DNA of 64,000 nt from Rhabdornis inornatus (Eukaryota > Chordata > Aves > Passeriformes > Rhabdornithidae). The stretch spans positions 1,033,267 through 1,097,266 of the forward strand of contig VWZS01002869.1 of the NCBI GenBank assembly GCA_013397075.1, given 5' to 3'. The notes below the pieces were generated by a model that searched no databases, was not told the DNA's origin, and saw only the letters and a program-made list of their open reading frames with translations. The translations under genes and the position numbers were made by a program. This document shows, piece by piece, positions 27,701 to 37,351 of this stretch; position 1 is the first letter of the stretch; each line of letters begins with the position of its first letter.

Positions 27701-30416
27701 TATTAATAAAGGTCAAAAAACCCCCAGAAGTGAAGTAAGGAACATAGCCAGAATAGCAGTTTAAAGCTTTTCCTTCTAAAGCTCATGTTTCTGGAATCCA
27801 TCTTACTAGAAGTTGTCTCTAGTTAGAGTAGTGGCATAATCCTGTATTATGTGTTTTTTGAGTTGGGTTTTTTTTTTTCAAATTTAAGGAATGGAAAGCT
27901 GGTTTGAGTTTTGCTTTTCAGAAGTATTTATGGTATGGCAGGCAGTATCTGAACCAGGGTTTGGACAGAAGTATTGCATATGTCAAACTAAGGGACGACA
28001 GATGTAAGGACCAGAAAAAATTGCTTGACAAACGAGAGGCAGAATTGGCCATCAAAATGATCATGACTTAGTATTGAATCTACTTGGAAAAGAACTAGGT
28101 GAGCCTTTAGAAGGAAATGTAAGAACAATTGGCAGAAATGGTTATAGGAAAAATACTTTCAAATAGCAGTTTGATAATCAGTTACATTACATTCAATACT
28201 AATATATGATTTTATGAAATTTGTACAGGATCTTCCCAATAATATGATTCATCAAGTAGCCATTAAGTCTCTCCCTCAGGAGTGGCTTTGGTGTGAAACC
28301 TGGTGTGATGATAAATCCAAGAAAAAGGCTAAAACAATAGACCTGGTGAGTTGATCCCAACTTTAAATGAGTTGTTCAGATTAACAATTTTGCTGTGATT
28401 TCTGGGGCTTTTCAGGTTAAGTGTGTGTCATGTCATGAAGGCTGCCTTGCTGGAAGGCACTGCAACATTCCATCCCTTCCCTTGAAACATTTTCTTCTCT
28501 GAGACCTCTCCCACTTGTTCTGTACCAAATCTGCTTATATTAAAGCTGAAATCTCTACAAATTAAGTGTTGTTGTCTCTTAACCAGATGGGATTGAGGCT
28601 TTTCATGCCCATACGTGTATTTTCCTTATAATTTTTCCATAACCAGCCAAGTTACTGGAACTGTGAGGAAGTGCTGTTACCTGTCTGGGCAGTATGGGGT
28701 GCTGTCATTCTCCCCACATAGGAGATTCCTCCAGAATCTTAACGTTATCATGGTTTTCTTGGTCTATAAACAGGAGAAAAAGCAAAGTTTTAAAAGCATA
28801 ATGCTCAGGACACTATCCATGTTTAGGAAGAAGAAAGTTTCTTTCTATGGGAATAGAGAGACAAAAATCCTGTCATTATTATCCCCATCCCATTTTCCCC
28901 CATTTAGATTTTTTGACAACACACACACAATAGTTGTGATGCTTTAGATCTAATTCAAAAGAAAAACAGACAGTTGGAGCTTGGTGTGATTTTTTTTCAG
29001 TGTGTAAATAATTTTGTTTTCTTTGTGTCTTTACAGTTATTAGAGTGAGTTTGTTAGTGCTCTAAAGACAGGTGCTCTCTGTTCAAAACCCACATCAGGT
29101 TCAGCTTCAATGTGGCAATGTCAATCTTGCATCTCCCTGGGCAACTTTGTCTAACTATTACAAGTCTTGTGCCAGTCATGTCTGCACTATACTTACAGTC
29201 AGCAACAAGAAAAGTATTTACAATTCATTTGAGCTAAATTCTCTGAAAAGGTATTCTTTTCACATTTGCTTTGTTTACATCTAATATGTTTTAAATTTTC
29301 AGTGCAACAACCCCCAAACCAAAGAACCAAAACTAAAGGCTGCTGCCCGGATAGTTCCTGAATGGGTTGATTATGACTCTGAGATCCGGAACTTAATAAA
29401 GCAAATTGAAAGAGAGAAGAAAAATCTAACATCATTTTTTCAAAAAGGTAATTCACATGCATATTCAGCTGTTAACTTTTAAAAATTAAATATTAGTCTA
29501 GATGAAATTGAGATTGGGGTCAGTAGGCACAAGTCTTGTATTTGTGTAATTTCCCTTGTTCTTAGAGAAATGGTGTGGGGTTTGATAGTTGTGTGATGCT
29601 TCTTTACACAGGAGTTATGCTGACAGGACAAAGCTTCTTGTTTCATGCCAGAATCTAAGAGAAAGCTCAGTGGTGTCCTTTTCCTGGACCTCAAACACAA
29701 CCAACAGTCACATGTAATTCTAGCCACAAATATTAAATAAAGCACATTAGCTTAGACTTCACTTGGATAATCTAAAGCTCATGTCTATTAAGCAGTAGGG
29801 AACTGAGTATTAATTTGTCTCTGCATCTCTCACTCCAGGCTTATCTACCCAGGCCTTTTTGCACTAGACTCAATTCTATTTTAGTTAGTTTGGGGGTCGG
29901 GTTTGGGTTTTTTAGTTAGTTTGAGGGTGGGGTTTGGGTTTTTTGTTTGTTTGGGGTTTTATTTTGTTTTGGGGGTTTTTTTAAACTAAAATTGTTTTAA
30001 ACTGAATTAGTTAAATAGCATGAAAAACCCAGACAAAACAAAACTCAAAACCAAGCATACAGAACTCCCAGTAAGACTCGACTTCCTGGACTAATGTGAA
30101 ACAAAATGAAAAGATGATTTCAGCTCTCAGGGTTGAAGAAAAATAAATATTTAAATATTTAAAAGTCTTGAGTGGAGGAAAAAATTCACTTTTCCTTATA
30201 AAGAATTCTTAGTGGGTTTTATTCTTTGTGAAAGCTGCTGGTCAGCTTGTAGCAAGGCTCCAAAAATGAAGTTCATGTTGCTGAACTGACTGATTAGCAG
30301 GAAATTGAAAGTAAAGGGCTTTCTCCACATCTTACAAACCCAGGCACTGTCTCTGTGTAACTCTTCTGTATATTTTTCCCCCTTTGGTTACAGGTCTCAA
30401 GCACGATGAACTTTAG
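766..30416 (+). CDS. UGGT2: UDP-glucose:glycoprotein glucosyltransferase 2, 3' part (17 exons)
   Basis: UGGT2 is an ER-lumenal folding sensor. It transfers glucose from UDP-glucose to high-mannose N-glycans of misfolded glycoproteins so that calnexin/calreticulin rebind them. Coding exons: 766-893, 2067-2162, 3260-3362, 8470-8549, 9920-10109, 10958-11116, 12252-12337, 16450-16534, 17974-18059, 22054-22152, 23321-23405, 23841-24023, 24871-25031, 25327-25441, 28229-28345, 29303-29447, 30394-30416. They sum to 1,941 nt in one continuous frame, all with GT-AG introns, giving 646 residues. Human UGGT2 is about 1,516 residues, so the N-terminal half lies before position 1. Assignment to UGGT2 rather than UGGT1 rests on the first exon ([10 protein letters not shown]) and the HDEL terminus (UGGT1 ends in REEL). 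About the first 110-135 residues complete the last thioredoxin-like domain, then come the beta-sandwich segments, then the GT24 domain from about residue 345 with its DAD motif. Introns not described separately showed no feature. Confidence 0.96.
2067..2162 (+). CDS. UGGT2: UGGT2 window exon 2
   Basis: Encodes [20 protein letters not shown] and following residues. It corresponds to the human VDALMSSVPK region, which leads into the last thioredoxin-like domain. Acceptor TACAG, donor GTCAGT. Completes the split Ser codon of the previous exon. Confidence 0.93.
3260..3362 (+). CDS. UGGT2: UGGT2 window exon 3
   Basis: Encodes the highly conserved thioredoxin-like segment with the core [16 protein letters not shown]. 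Acceptor TAACAG, donor GTAAGA. Ends in phase 0 after the residues HLLI. Confidence 0.95.
3363..8469 (+). other. UGGT2 intron (5.1 kb)
   Basis: Mostly AT-rich unique sequence. It contains a cryptic-exon-like island at 5364-5469 and an LTR-like fragment around 7.4-7.8 kb, both described separately. No other gene seen on either strand. Confidence 0.7.
7380..7845 (+). mobile_element. LTR-like endogenous retrovirus fragment (approximate ends)
   Basis: A promoter/polyadenylation arrangement typical of a retroviral LTR: two CCAAT boxes (7701-7705, 7709-7713), a TATA-like TAAATA at 7751-7756 and AATAAA at 7771-7776. A T/GT-rich stretch (7780-7840) follows, as downstream of a polyadenylation site. 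The roughly 20-bp TATA-to-AATAAA spacing resembles avian alpharetroviral LTRs. No clean TG...CA ends or target-site duplication could be fixed, so the boundaries are approximate and the family is unknown. Confidence 0.4.
8470..8549 (+). CDS. UGGT2: UGGT2 window exon 4
   Basis: Encodes [20 protein letters not shown] then SEVPLK, equivalent to human VLGKIINMKIKLFMNCRGRL. Acceptor CTGTAG, donor GTTTGT (weaker than its neighbours). Ends with two bases of a Ser codon. Confidence 0.95.
9920..10109 (+). CDS. UGGT2: UGGT2 window exon 5
   Basis: The largest coding exon here (190 nt). Encodes [14 protein letters not shown], then [20 protein letters not shown] and the PESWLVEAV / [10 protein letters not shown] segments, closing the thioredoxin-like region and entering the beta-sandwich region. 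Acceptor CAACAG, donor GTAAGT. Confidence 0.96.
10958..11116 (+). CDS. UGGT2: UGGT2 window exon 6
   Basis: Encodes [20 protein letters not shown], then [19 protein letters not shown] and DTIVMANL, among the most conserved stretches of the family (beta-sandwich region). Phase 0 at both ends. Acceptor CATAG, donor GTAAGT. Confidence 0.96.
12252..12337 (+). CDS. UGGT2: UGGT2 window exon 7
   Basis: Encodes [20 protein letters not shown] then SEEIYQVF, matching human [16 protein letters not shown]. Acceptor CTTAG, donor GTAAGT. Ends with two bases of a Ser codon. Confidence 0.96.
12338..16449 (+). other. UGGT2 intron (4.1 kb)
   Basis: AT-rich sequence with no recognisable gene or transposon. The open frames present (for example 13418-13762) have intron-like composition and match nothing I recognise. 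Confidence 0.65.
16450..16534 (+). CDS. UGGT2: UGGT2 window exon 8
   Basis: Encodes [20 protein letters not shown] then RSKIIKVQ, equivalent to human HEGTDSQADLEDIIVVLNSF. Acceptor CTCACAG, donor GTATGT. Ends in phase 0. Confidence 0.95.
17974..18059 (+). CDS. UGGT2: UGGT2 window exon 9 (inter-domain linker)
   Basis: Encodes [20 protein letters not shown] then KGSVESVAR. This is the variable linker between the beta-sandwich region and the GT24 domain, confirmed by frame continuity on both sides (acceptor CTAG, donor GTAATG). The WDS(I/F)K-type tryptophan found at this place in human UGGT1 and UGGT2 is absent. Confidence 0.88.
18141..18860 (-). mobile_element. 720-bp solo LTR, class II (ERVK-like) endogenous retrovirus
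   Basis: Read on the minus strand it begins TGTTGTGGTGCG and ends CCGCGTCA, that is TG...CA. It is flanked by CTTGAT (18135-18140) and CTTCAT (18861-18866), a 6-bp target-site duplication with one mismatch. It carries a TATTTAAG promoter box (plus 18419-18426) and AATAAA (plus 18339-18344). GC content is far above the neighbouring intron. It is the same length as, and clearly related to, the LTR at 55385-56104. No internal retroviral genes or second LTR adjoin it, so it is a recombined solo LTR. It lies antisense to UGGT2. Confidence 0.92.
18584..18733 (-). repeat. 75-bp tandem duplication in LTR U3
   Basis: Two imperfect copies starting at 18584 and 18659 (period 75 bp). They share the core GGAACTTTC followed by TTGGGAG and GAGGATTGACA. 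They sit upstream of the LTR promoter, the usual place of duplicated retroviral enhancers. Confidence 0.75.
19583..19850 (-). mobile_element. CR1 LINE 3'-end fragment
   Basis: Contains the reverse complement of the CR1 3' tail: a degenerate TAGAATCTTAGAATG octamer repeat, then CCTTAAAGATCATCTAGT, GCCTTGAACACTGCCAGGGA, TGGGGCAGCC and CAACCTGTTCCAATGTCT. CR1 is the dominant LINE of bird genomes. The 5' side is truncated near 19850; its exact limit is uncertain. Confidence 0.9.
21680..21741. repeat. Poly-T tract with one ambiguous base
   Basis: About 62 bases of T interrupted only by the N at 21691. Length in the assembly is unlikely to be exact. Confidence 0.9.
22054..22152 (+). CDS. UGGT2: UGGT2 window exon 10 (start of GT24 domain)
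   Basis: Encodes a charged linker (STDEKEKKS) then [19 protein letters not shown], the conserved entry into the GT24 glucosyltransferase domain. Acceptor TCTTAG, donor GTAAGG. Confidence 0.97.
23321..23405 (+). CDS. UGGT2: UGGT2 window exon 11
   Basis: Encodes [20 protein letters not shown] then NYLSPTFK of the GT24 domain. Acceptor CCACAG; a nearer upstream TTGTAG at 23300-23304 would break the frame. Donor GTAGGA. Ends in phase 0. Confidence 0.97.
23841..24023 (+). CDS. UGGT2: UGGT2 window exon 12 (catalytic DAD motif)
   Basis: Encodes [40 protein letters not shown] and [11 protein letters not shown]. The DAD (codons 24012-24020) is the family's DxD motif that coordinates the divalent metal and UDP-glucose. 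Acceptor TCCTAG, donor GTAAGA. Confidence 0.98.
24871..25031 (+). CDS. UGGT2: UGGT2 window exon 13
   Basis: Encodes [20 protein letters not shown], then [20 protein letters not shown] and [13 protein letters not shown]. This is the sugar-nucleotide and acceptor pocket region of GT24, nearly identical across vertebrate UGGTs. Acceptor GTTTAG, donor GTAGGA. Confidence 0.98.
25327..25441 (+). CDS. UGGT2: UGGT2 window exon 14
   Basis: Encodes [20 protein letters not shown] then [18 protein letters not shown], including the conserved NLDQ of the catalytic site region. Acceptor TTTTAG, donor GTATAT. Confidence 0.98.
25442..28228 (+). other. UGGT2 intron (2.8 kb)
   Basis: AT-rich intronic sequence. 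No transposon or gene recognised on either strand. Confidence 0.65.
28229..28345 (+). CDS. UGGT2: UGGT2 window exon 15
   Basis: Encodes [20 protein letters not shown] then [19 protein letters not shown], with the conserved WCETWC cysteine/tryptophan cluster of the GT24 domain. Acceptor GTACAG, donor GTGAGT. Confidence 0.98.
29303..29447 (+). CDS. UGGT2: UGGT2 window exon 16
   Basis: Encodes [20 protein letters not shown] then [20 protein letters not shown] and a short polar tail, the last part of the GT24 domain and its C-terminal extension. Acceptor TTTTCAG, donor GTAATT. Confidence 0.97.
29881..29985 (+). repeat. G/T-rich tandem repeat
   Basis: Two copies of a 31-bp unit starting at 29881 and 29912 (TTAGTTAGTTTG, then G-rich GGGTTTGGGTTTTT), followed by more TTTGGGG-type sequence. 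Lies in the last UGGT2 intron, about 0.4 kb before the terminal exon. Confidence 0.8.
30394..30416 (+). CDS. UGGT2: UGGT2 terminal exon with HDEL ER-retrieval signal
   Basis: After acceptor TTACAG the frame reads GLKHDEL then TAG (30414-30416). HDEL is bound by KDEL receptors and returns the enzyme to the ER lumen. Human UGGT2 also ends HDEL. Confidence 0.97.
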
Positions 30417-31205
30417 CACAGCCTGTGACCAGCAATGGTGACAGCTCCAGAGTCTGCTGGGAAGGCCCGAATGGAATTTACAGCTGTTACATTGGCACTA
30501 TTTGCAACATTCTTTAATGTGAAGTCAAATATTTTATAACTTAAAGTGTTATTTAAAACATTTTAAATGCAATACAACAATGAGAAATCCACAGATACAT
30601 GGGGGTTTGGTGTTTTTTAACTGGTATGGAGCAGCTTTCCCAATGGCTTTGCTTTGCTTTTCTTTTCCTTCTTTAAAGTACAGTTTGCCCAGAGGACTTT
30701 GGAATATGAAGAAAGATGTGTTCAGCATTGTCAGTCTGGGGGAGGACATACACACACTAAATATGTACTTGAAAACTGTTTTGTGCATATTCCATGCATT
30801 AGGCTACTGTATTTAAATATCAAAAATTTTACTTATATGCCCATAGTTTTGTCCCTCAAGAAATGCTGTGGTCACAAGAATTTAATAAAAAAAAGTCTAA
30901 TTTAGACCACACAAAAATACCTCCAAGGGAAAGCTAAATCAAGGAATGACACTCTTCATTTATTGTGCAGGATTGCTGCACTCTAACAGATTTTAAAAAC
31001 TAATTTTTGATTCTTAGGCTCCTTTTGGCCACTTAAATATAGTGTGTGATAAAATTCCGTTATGGTTTTGGTTGAGGTGATTTTCCAACAAGCATACATT
31101 GCATCAGAAGGTCATTACCTGAAAGCTGATTCTACTCACTTTTGATTATCATCATCCTGTTTATAACTGAAAATAAAATAATAAAATACGTGAGTATTTT
31201 TTGAC
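30417..31205 (+). other. UGGT2: UGGT2 3' UTR (inferred end)
   Basis: Untranslated sequence after the stop codon. AATAAA signals lie at 30884-30889 and, as a close pair, at 31172-31177 and 31180-31185. The pair is followed by TGAGTATTTTTTG and a GTGGTGTCT stretch, so cleavage just after about 31200 is likely. Further A-rich signals at 31531-31557 could give a longer form. Confidence 0.55.
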
Positions 31206-33649
31206 TACCAGTGGTGTCTCCTGTAATTTTCTAAAAAAACGTTGCTTTAATGGGATACTGACATTTTGATCCCACAAAAATTGCAGGGAAAAGTTCTTGC
31301 AATACACATACTTGAAAATGGGGAATTTGTGTCTTAAAGTGAAATCTAGTGCCTTAAATACAGACCCTGTTTTTCAGGCTGTGCTGGTTTCAAAATAGGA
31401 CTGAATGAGACCACACATTCTTGGAAGAAGTCTTCCAGTTTAAATGCTTGAAATTATAGAAGACCAAGTAATTTGCACCAAGTGGGTGAATCAGCAAGGA
31501 TTGCACACTATTTCCATAGCAGCAAATAACTGAATAAACAATAAGAGAAATAAAGCAGATTTTGTATGCACTGTCATCATCCTCACTTTGGTTATTTACA
31601 ATTTCTTACTGTAAGAGTGAGTATTTAAAATCATGTTGCTGATATTTTTCAAGCCATTGTGAGACGTGCAGATTTTTTTACAGCTCTTTACATGTTCTGT
31701 GGTTTTACCTTTATGTATTTTGAACAGTTTTAACATGTCACATACAGAATTTTAAATTGAGGGATTTTGAGGGATTTCCTTTGTATGAAGTACCAAATGG
31801 AGTATTTTCTCTGTAACCCAATAACAAAAGTCAGTAAAGCCTTAATGTCAGTTCTCTTTAGGTCTGTCCCATTTCAGTGCAGGAGCTGTTTTGTTATGGT
31901 TGTTCTCTTAATTACTTCAGGACATCATGCTGCAAGTCAAACATATTGAACATAAACTTTAAGTTGGTATTTTTGTACTATAGAGATGGATTTGTAATTG
32001 ACTTAGGAGATGCCTATGCACCATTACTATTAATTCCATGCGTAACAAGGAAGTAACTGATTTTCTATAGCAAAGAACAAAAACCCCCAAACCATTATTC
32101 AGCTGTTTGCTGCATTATTTTATTTTCAAAATGTTTTTCTGAGCTTCTACTTCCATCCTGCTGCCTGACTCTGCAGCAGCTTTTCACATGGATCTGCCTT
32201 GGTATTCCAAGTTTGGAGCATATATTGGAACACTTGCTTTAGGACAGAATTTAAAGGTTCTTTAAGAAACCTGCGTTCTCTTTAATTATGATTATCTGTG
32301 TGAGAATGCTATGCAGTGTAAAAAGTGGGTAATTCATGCACTGATTTCATGTTCATTTTCTCTGTAGCATCCTGTGCTTTTTAAATTTGGGTTATCTCTA
32401 CTGGCTTTAAAAAAAAGAAATAGTTATTTAAATACTATTTCCTTGAGATTGCTTAAATGATTAGAATATAATTTTATAAATGTAATTTGCTGGAGATATT
32501 TTGAAGGTGTAAAAGGTTTAATGCAATTTTCTACAGTTTTTTACATATTTGTACAAAATGTTCTAGTGTTTCGTTTTTTTTCTGCATAATACTACTTTCA
32601 AAGAAAGCTCTTTTTTTTTTGAGATCTACAATGGTTTATAAAATAAGAAAGGTTCCACAAATATATTCACTACTTTTTAAAGATCTTCTTAAGGCAGCAC
32701 TTTGAGTTATTAGCATGTCATTATATTTTTAATATTAAATTCATGGATTATATATGTTGTACAAAACATTAAAAGGTACCACTGGAGAAAAAAAGTTGGA
32801 TTATTTTCTTTTTGTATTACACAATAACCATTCCCTACTTGGTTATAAGATCCAAAGAAAAAAAACGGCAGCAAGTCCTCAACTGTCTTTCATCTATAGA
32901 AAGTGTTTTTGCAGGGAAGTAACAGCAATGTTCAAAACAAGGCATCTGCTGTGAGGTGAGGTGTAGAGAGGCAGAAAGAACATATTTTTTATTTCCAGTC
33001 TCTGTGCTCTGCCCTGTGAAAGGGAAGAAAACCCAGTCTGGTTTAGAGTGTTGCCAAAGCATGGTGCAACTCAGTAAATAAGCAAAAGAATATTTGAACT
33101 ATTCAAATGAAGGGTTTTTACAATTTATATGACATAGAAAAGACACTCTCTTGCTCTTCTTGAGGTCTGCTGGTAAGTTTAACAGAAAATGAACAAACCA
33201 GGCATTAGTGCAGTATTGTTGATGAGCCAGAGCTTTAGTATTAAAACTACTTCTCAGTAAAGTTACTTTTAACCCATTCCCTGAATCAAGTACTTGCCTT
33301 CAATCTGAGACTTCATGGAATCACAGGATACCAGGATGAAAAGGACCTCAAGGTCCACCTGCTCCAGACAAGATGACCCAGCACCCAGTCAGGCAAATCT
33401 TAGTGTCCAGCATTTCCTGTCCTGGGGATATTCTAAGGTGATGTTCTCACTGTGAAATCAGCACTCAACAGCGTTTCTACAGTTGCTGTAGTTGACTTCT
33501 ATACATCCGAGGTTCTCTTCCACACAGAATGTGGCTGCTTCCTCCTCTCATCCCCTGCCTGCAGAAGTGCCCTGTGTATTTCTGCACAGCTCCAGCTTCA
33601 AACTTGAAGAGCAGGGTGAGGAAAGAAGGGAGGACAAATATACAGCAGT
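31206..33649. other. Gap between the UGGT2 and DNAJC3 3' ends
   Basis: About 2.4 kb of AT-rich sequence separating the predicted ends of two convergent transcripts. One CR1 fragment (about 33312-33470) is present. No gene seen. Longer 3' UTRs from either side could cover part of it. Confidence 0.55.
33312..33470 (-). mobile_element. CR1 LINE 3'-end fragment
   Basis: Begins with the reverse complement of the CR1 tail (ATGGAATCACAGGATACCAG, then AAAAGGACCTCAAGGTCCA). It continues with degenerate CR1-like sequence. Strongly truncated and diverged. Confidence 0.7.
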
Positions 33650-36600
33650 GCTTTCTTGTCATCATAAATATCTTTATTGTGAAAAATACCATAAAATAAT
33701 TCCCACAGTTCTAGAAAACAGTTCTTGCTTTGTTGATTTATGATTCCATATAAAGACATTTTATAATTTGAAACATTTCATAAATCTCTGACTAGCTTTA
33801 CTTATCCTTCTTAAAACATGAACCTGCTACTTAGTGATTTGCTGAGGGGAAAAAAAAATTATTCTCCCATTAATTTTGTTACAGCTTTATGGATAAAAGT
33901 GTGTGTTACAGAACAAACACTACCTTACAATAAGGCACTTTTAAATACAACTAACCTGCTATGCTATCCTGGCTAGTTTCCAGCAAAGCTCCTATAAATC
34001 ATAGCCCTAAACAGAAGAGTAATTCTTGTTCTGAACACTGGTCTGAATGATAAGCATTAAGGTTTTGTTTTTTAAAAAAAAAGCTCAAGCTAACACATTT
34101 TCTGCATATGTCACAAGTTTGAGCTCTGCAGTTTCTAATTTACTTTTAATCTGTTTTAATACTGATCAATTATTGTATCAGTTTTACCAAGTAAAATATG
34201 CTCCCCCCACCTTCATTTTAAAACAAGCTGGAAACAAGTTCATTAAAACCGAAAGAACTCCACAGAGAAAGTTTGCATCTGCAACAGGCCAGTGATGGGA
34301 ACGATGCTTCATGCACATCTCAGGGTTGACAAACTACCGAGACATTTACTTCAATGTTCAGTTACTGAACATTATTGCACTACAGACACCCACGAATAAA
34401 TAAAAAGGCGACTTCATCTTCCTTGCATGTCGCCTGCATCATTAACACTCAGCATGGTACCAGCACTTCATTCTCCAGAGTCACATCAGGAAACGCAGCG
34501 CCGGAGCTGGAGAGCCTTGCAACATAAATGGTTTCCTTTTAACACAACTTTGTCTTTCTGTGTTTCCAGAACACCTCAACACCCTTCAGAACAGCACTGG
34601 GGTGGTAACACTTCTTGTAAACAGCAGCTGCTCAATACTAGAGGAAAGCCTTGTTCTCCACTGTCGCTTTTTGCTATTGTTTCCAAGAACCTGTCTTCCA
34701 ACAGAAGAAATCTATGAACAGCAATCACGTATTAATCATCTTCCTTCTTCTACTGACTACATTAAAGCCTTTTTGTTCTTAAAATGTAATTTTCCCATTC
34801 CCATTCATTCATTTTCAAAATGCACGTGGTCCTTTTTTGTTCCTGAATGCTCTCAGCCTACAGCAGCACTGTCCTGCTGCTTCTGAGAAACAAACCCACA
34901 CCGCTCTGACATCAGTGCCTTGTATGAAGAATTTACTCATGAGGGAATGTCTTATTCCTTCTCTAGACAAAAAAAAAAATTAAGCCTCAGGAAATAATTC
35001 TCTCAACTCGAGCTTTTAAAGAGGACTCCTTTGAAAAAGGACTTATTCCCAGCAGTCCCCTGGCACACAAGCACAGCTGGCTGTAGTCTTTATTGTGACT
35101 TTCCACAGCCCAGCCACTCCTGCATGTATAAAATCAGGCACACTGCTCACATTGCTCATTCAATACTCGTTTAAAAGCAGGCCCTGCTGTAGTGAACAAG
35201 GCAATACAAAAGTGCTCCAATGGCTCACACACAACCCCAGGGCTAGAGTGGCTGGGTCAAGCTTACCCCTCAAGGCAAAGGGCTGATGAGCTGCAGGACA
35301 CGGGACAGCTGCCTCCCACAGCTACCTGCCCAATTTTAGGCACTGCCACCAAGCAGCAAGTGCACACAGGCCAAGCCCACAGGGCAGCAGGTTCCTCACT
35401 GTGCAGTCAGTTCCTGTGTCTGAGCCCCAGCCCTTGAGAGCCGTGCCAGCCTCAAGCGCTCTGAACAGCCCTGAGCATCTCCAACAGTTCAAGCAAAACC
35501 ATTTCCAACAGGTTACAAGCACAAGTTGTACGTCTAGAAAATCATTTAACTTAGTGAACATCCAACACTGGAGTTTAATAGGCTGCTGTGGTGGTTTTGT
35601 ACCATAAACCACTAGAAATCACCACACAAGCTCCTCAGTTTGAAGATAAATTTGTGAATACTGACCTTTACATTGCTGTTGAAAAACATTTTATAAAACC
35701 ACATGGCCTCACAATTATTTTGGTGAAGTACCTGAGGCAGGAGCCAAGGGTTCTGCTTCAACACCAACTTCATCTACAGTAAGAAATCCCCCCCTTTCAG
35801 ACTGAAGGCTTTATTTGCTAATTTCATTTGTTTTACTGAGACAGCTTAGGTTTTCAAGTGTCAGGAGTTAAAGCAAGAGAAGATTCCTATCAACTGATTA
35901 TTGTTTTCCAGTTAAAATCCAATCAGGAGAACTGATGAACTGTAATTCTTGCAGTCCAAGAAAACGGCTGCTGATGAAACTCAGTAATTATGTCAGTAAT
36001 TATGACAGACACAGAAGGAGCAGACTCCTCACTCCTACCAGCTGCAGCCCTGGTAACACCACACAGTGCATTCACACAACTCCACCAACTATACCAAACC
36101 CATTTTAAGTATGTGCATATAGAAAAAAAATTAAAAATAGACTTTCAGCTAGTGGGAAGTGAGTCCCTCTTTTTGCATACAGCTGTCTCTGCAGTACCAA
36201 TGCTGTAACATGAAACATAAAATTAGTTACTACCATTTCATGTAGTAGTAACTCCCTGTTGCATCACCCATCAGAATTAAGCTGTATTACAGGGTAAGGC
36301 TGGAATTAATATCCCACTCCTGCAGTACACTGACATCACAACCTGTCTCAGTTCTGACTTTACGCACAGAACCAACAAATTTCTGCAGAGTCATGGAAAC
36401 GTCACATCAAATTTTCTGCGCAAATCTCAAGCAGATATTTTGTTGAAGTGCAAACTACTCAAAAATGATACCTAAACAAACACCCGAAATCACAATCAGA
36501 AGAGAAGTGTTTTGAAAAACAAGTCACTCCCCCACCCCCATCTCACTGCTGACAATTCCACCAGGGAAATCACCCCAGTTAATTTCAGGTTAGTGAATAA

Positions 36601-37193
36601 CAAAGTGAGCAGGTATTTCAGATACAGTTATTCCCAACTACTTTTTGTCCAGAGCGATTGTTGGGACTGGTTCAGCGCACAGCCTCTTCCCCACCTCTGA
36701 CACTGCCAACATCAATCCAGCAGGTGGTCACTTGGGTTTCCTCTTGAAAATACTGGGAGATGGATCATTCTGCTGAGCATAACCAACAGTTTGTTAATGT
36801 AGAGACTACTGTAACTACCCTTGCCATGTTTATTAGGCCCCAATCCAGAAAAATATTTACATGCGTTTTTATTTTTAAGCATATACTTGAGTTCTAAATT
36901 TAAGTGTTGTCCTAAGTAGCATCTTACTGGTTTTTTCCATCCACAGGAATAAACATGTCCTGCATATCCACAGCAAATACACAGGCAGCACAACCCCCAT
37001 CAGTGTGAGCTTGTCAAGCTCATCACAAACCAAACCCAGCAAAACAAAAAAGGAGCTTTCTTCTAGTGCAGTAAAACTCTGGGTTAAGGACAACATTATA
37101 GAAATTAAGATTTTGGGTCTTGAACTGAGAGACGTTTTATTTTTCAATGAATTAAGTAAAAAACAGCAGCAGCCACCAGAAACAGTCTTGGCT
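33650..37193 (-). other. DNAJC3: DNAJC3 3' UTR (inferred extent)
   Basis: The sequence downstream of the DNAJC3 stop contains AATAAA on the minus strand at plus 35810-35815, 35089-35094 and 33673-33678, that is 1.4, 2.1 and 3.5 kb from the stop. A multi-kilobase 3' UTR is usual for vertebrate DNAJC3, so the distal signal is the likely main end and the others alternative ends. No coding sequence on either strand is convincing here. Confidence 0.5.
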
Positions 37194-37351
37194 CTAACTG
37201 AAGTGAAATTTGAATGTAAATGGTCCTCCTCCAGAACCAAAGGGGTTGAATCCTTGCCACGTGTTCCAGCTCCTGTGGAAAGGGTTGTTGCCACTCTGCT
37301 GACTCTCCGCATCCAGTGGGTCTTCTCCCGCATCGAACTTCCGCCTCATTT
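37194..37351 (-). CDS. DNAJC3: DNAJC3 exon 12 (C-terminus and stop)
   Basis: Encodes MRRKFDAGEDPLDAESQQ, then NPFHRSWNTWQGFNPF and the tail GPFTFKFHFS followed by TAG (plus 37194-37196). This is the phenylalanine/glycine-rich end after the J domain; human ends FRFKFHFN. Acceptor CTCCAG. Confidence 0.97.

Noticed and set aside
27959..28071. Open stretch with charged residues ([20 protein letters not shown])
   Set aside because: Only about 38 codons, no splice-site context and no recognised homologue; likely chance.
30417..37193. Possible CRISPR-like or other regularly spaced arrays and small RNA genes in the intergenic gap and 3' UTRs
   Set aside because: No regularly spaced direct repeats, tRNA-like or other structured RNA patterns were seen by eye.
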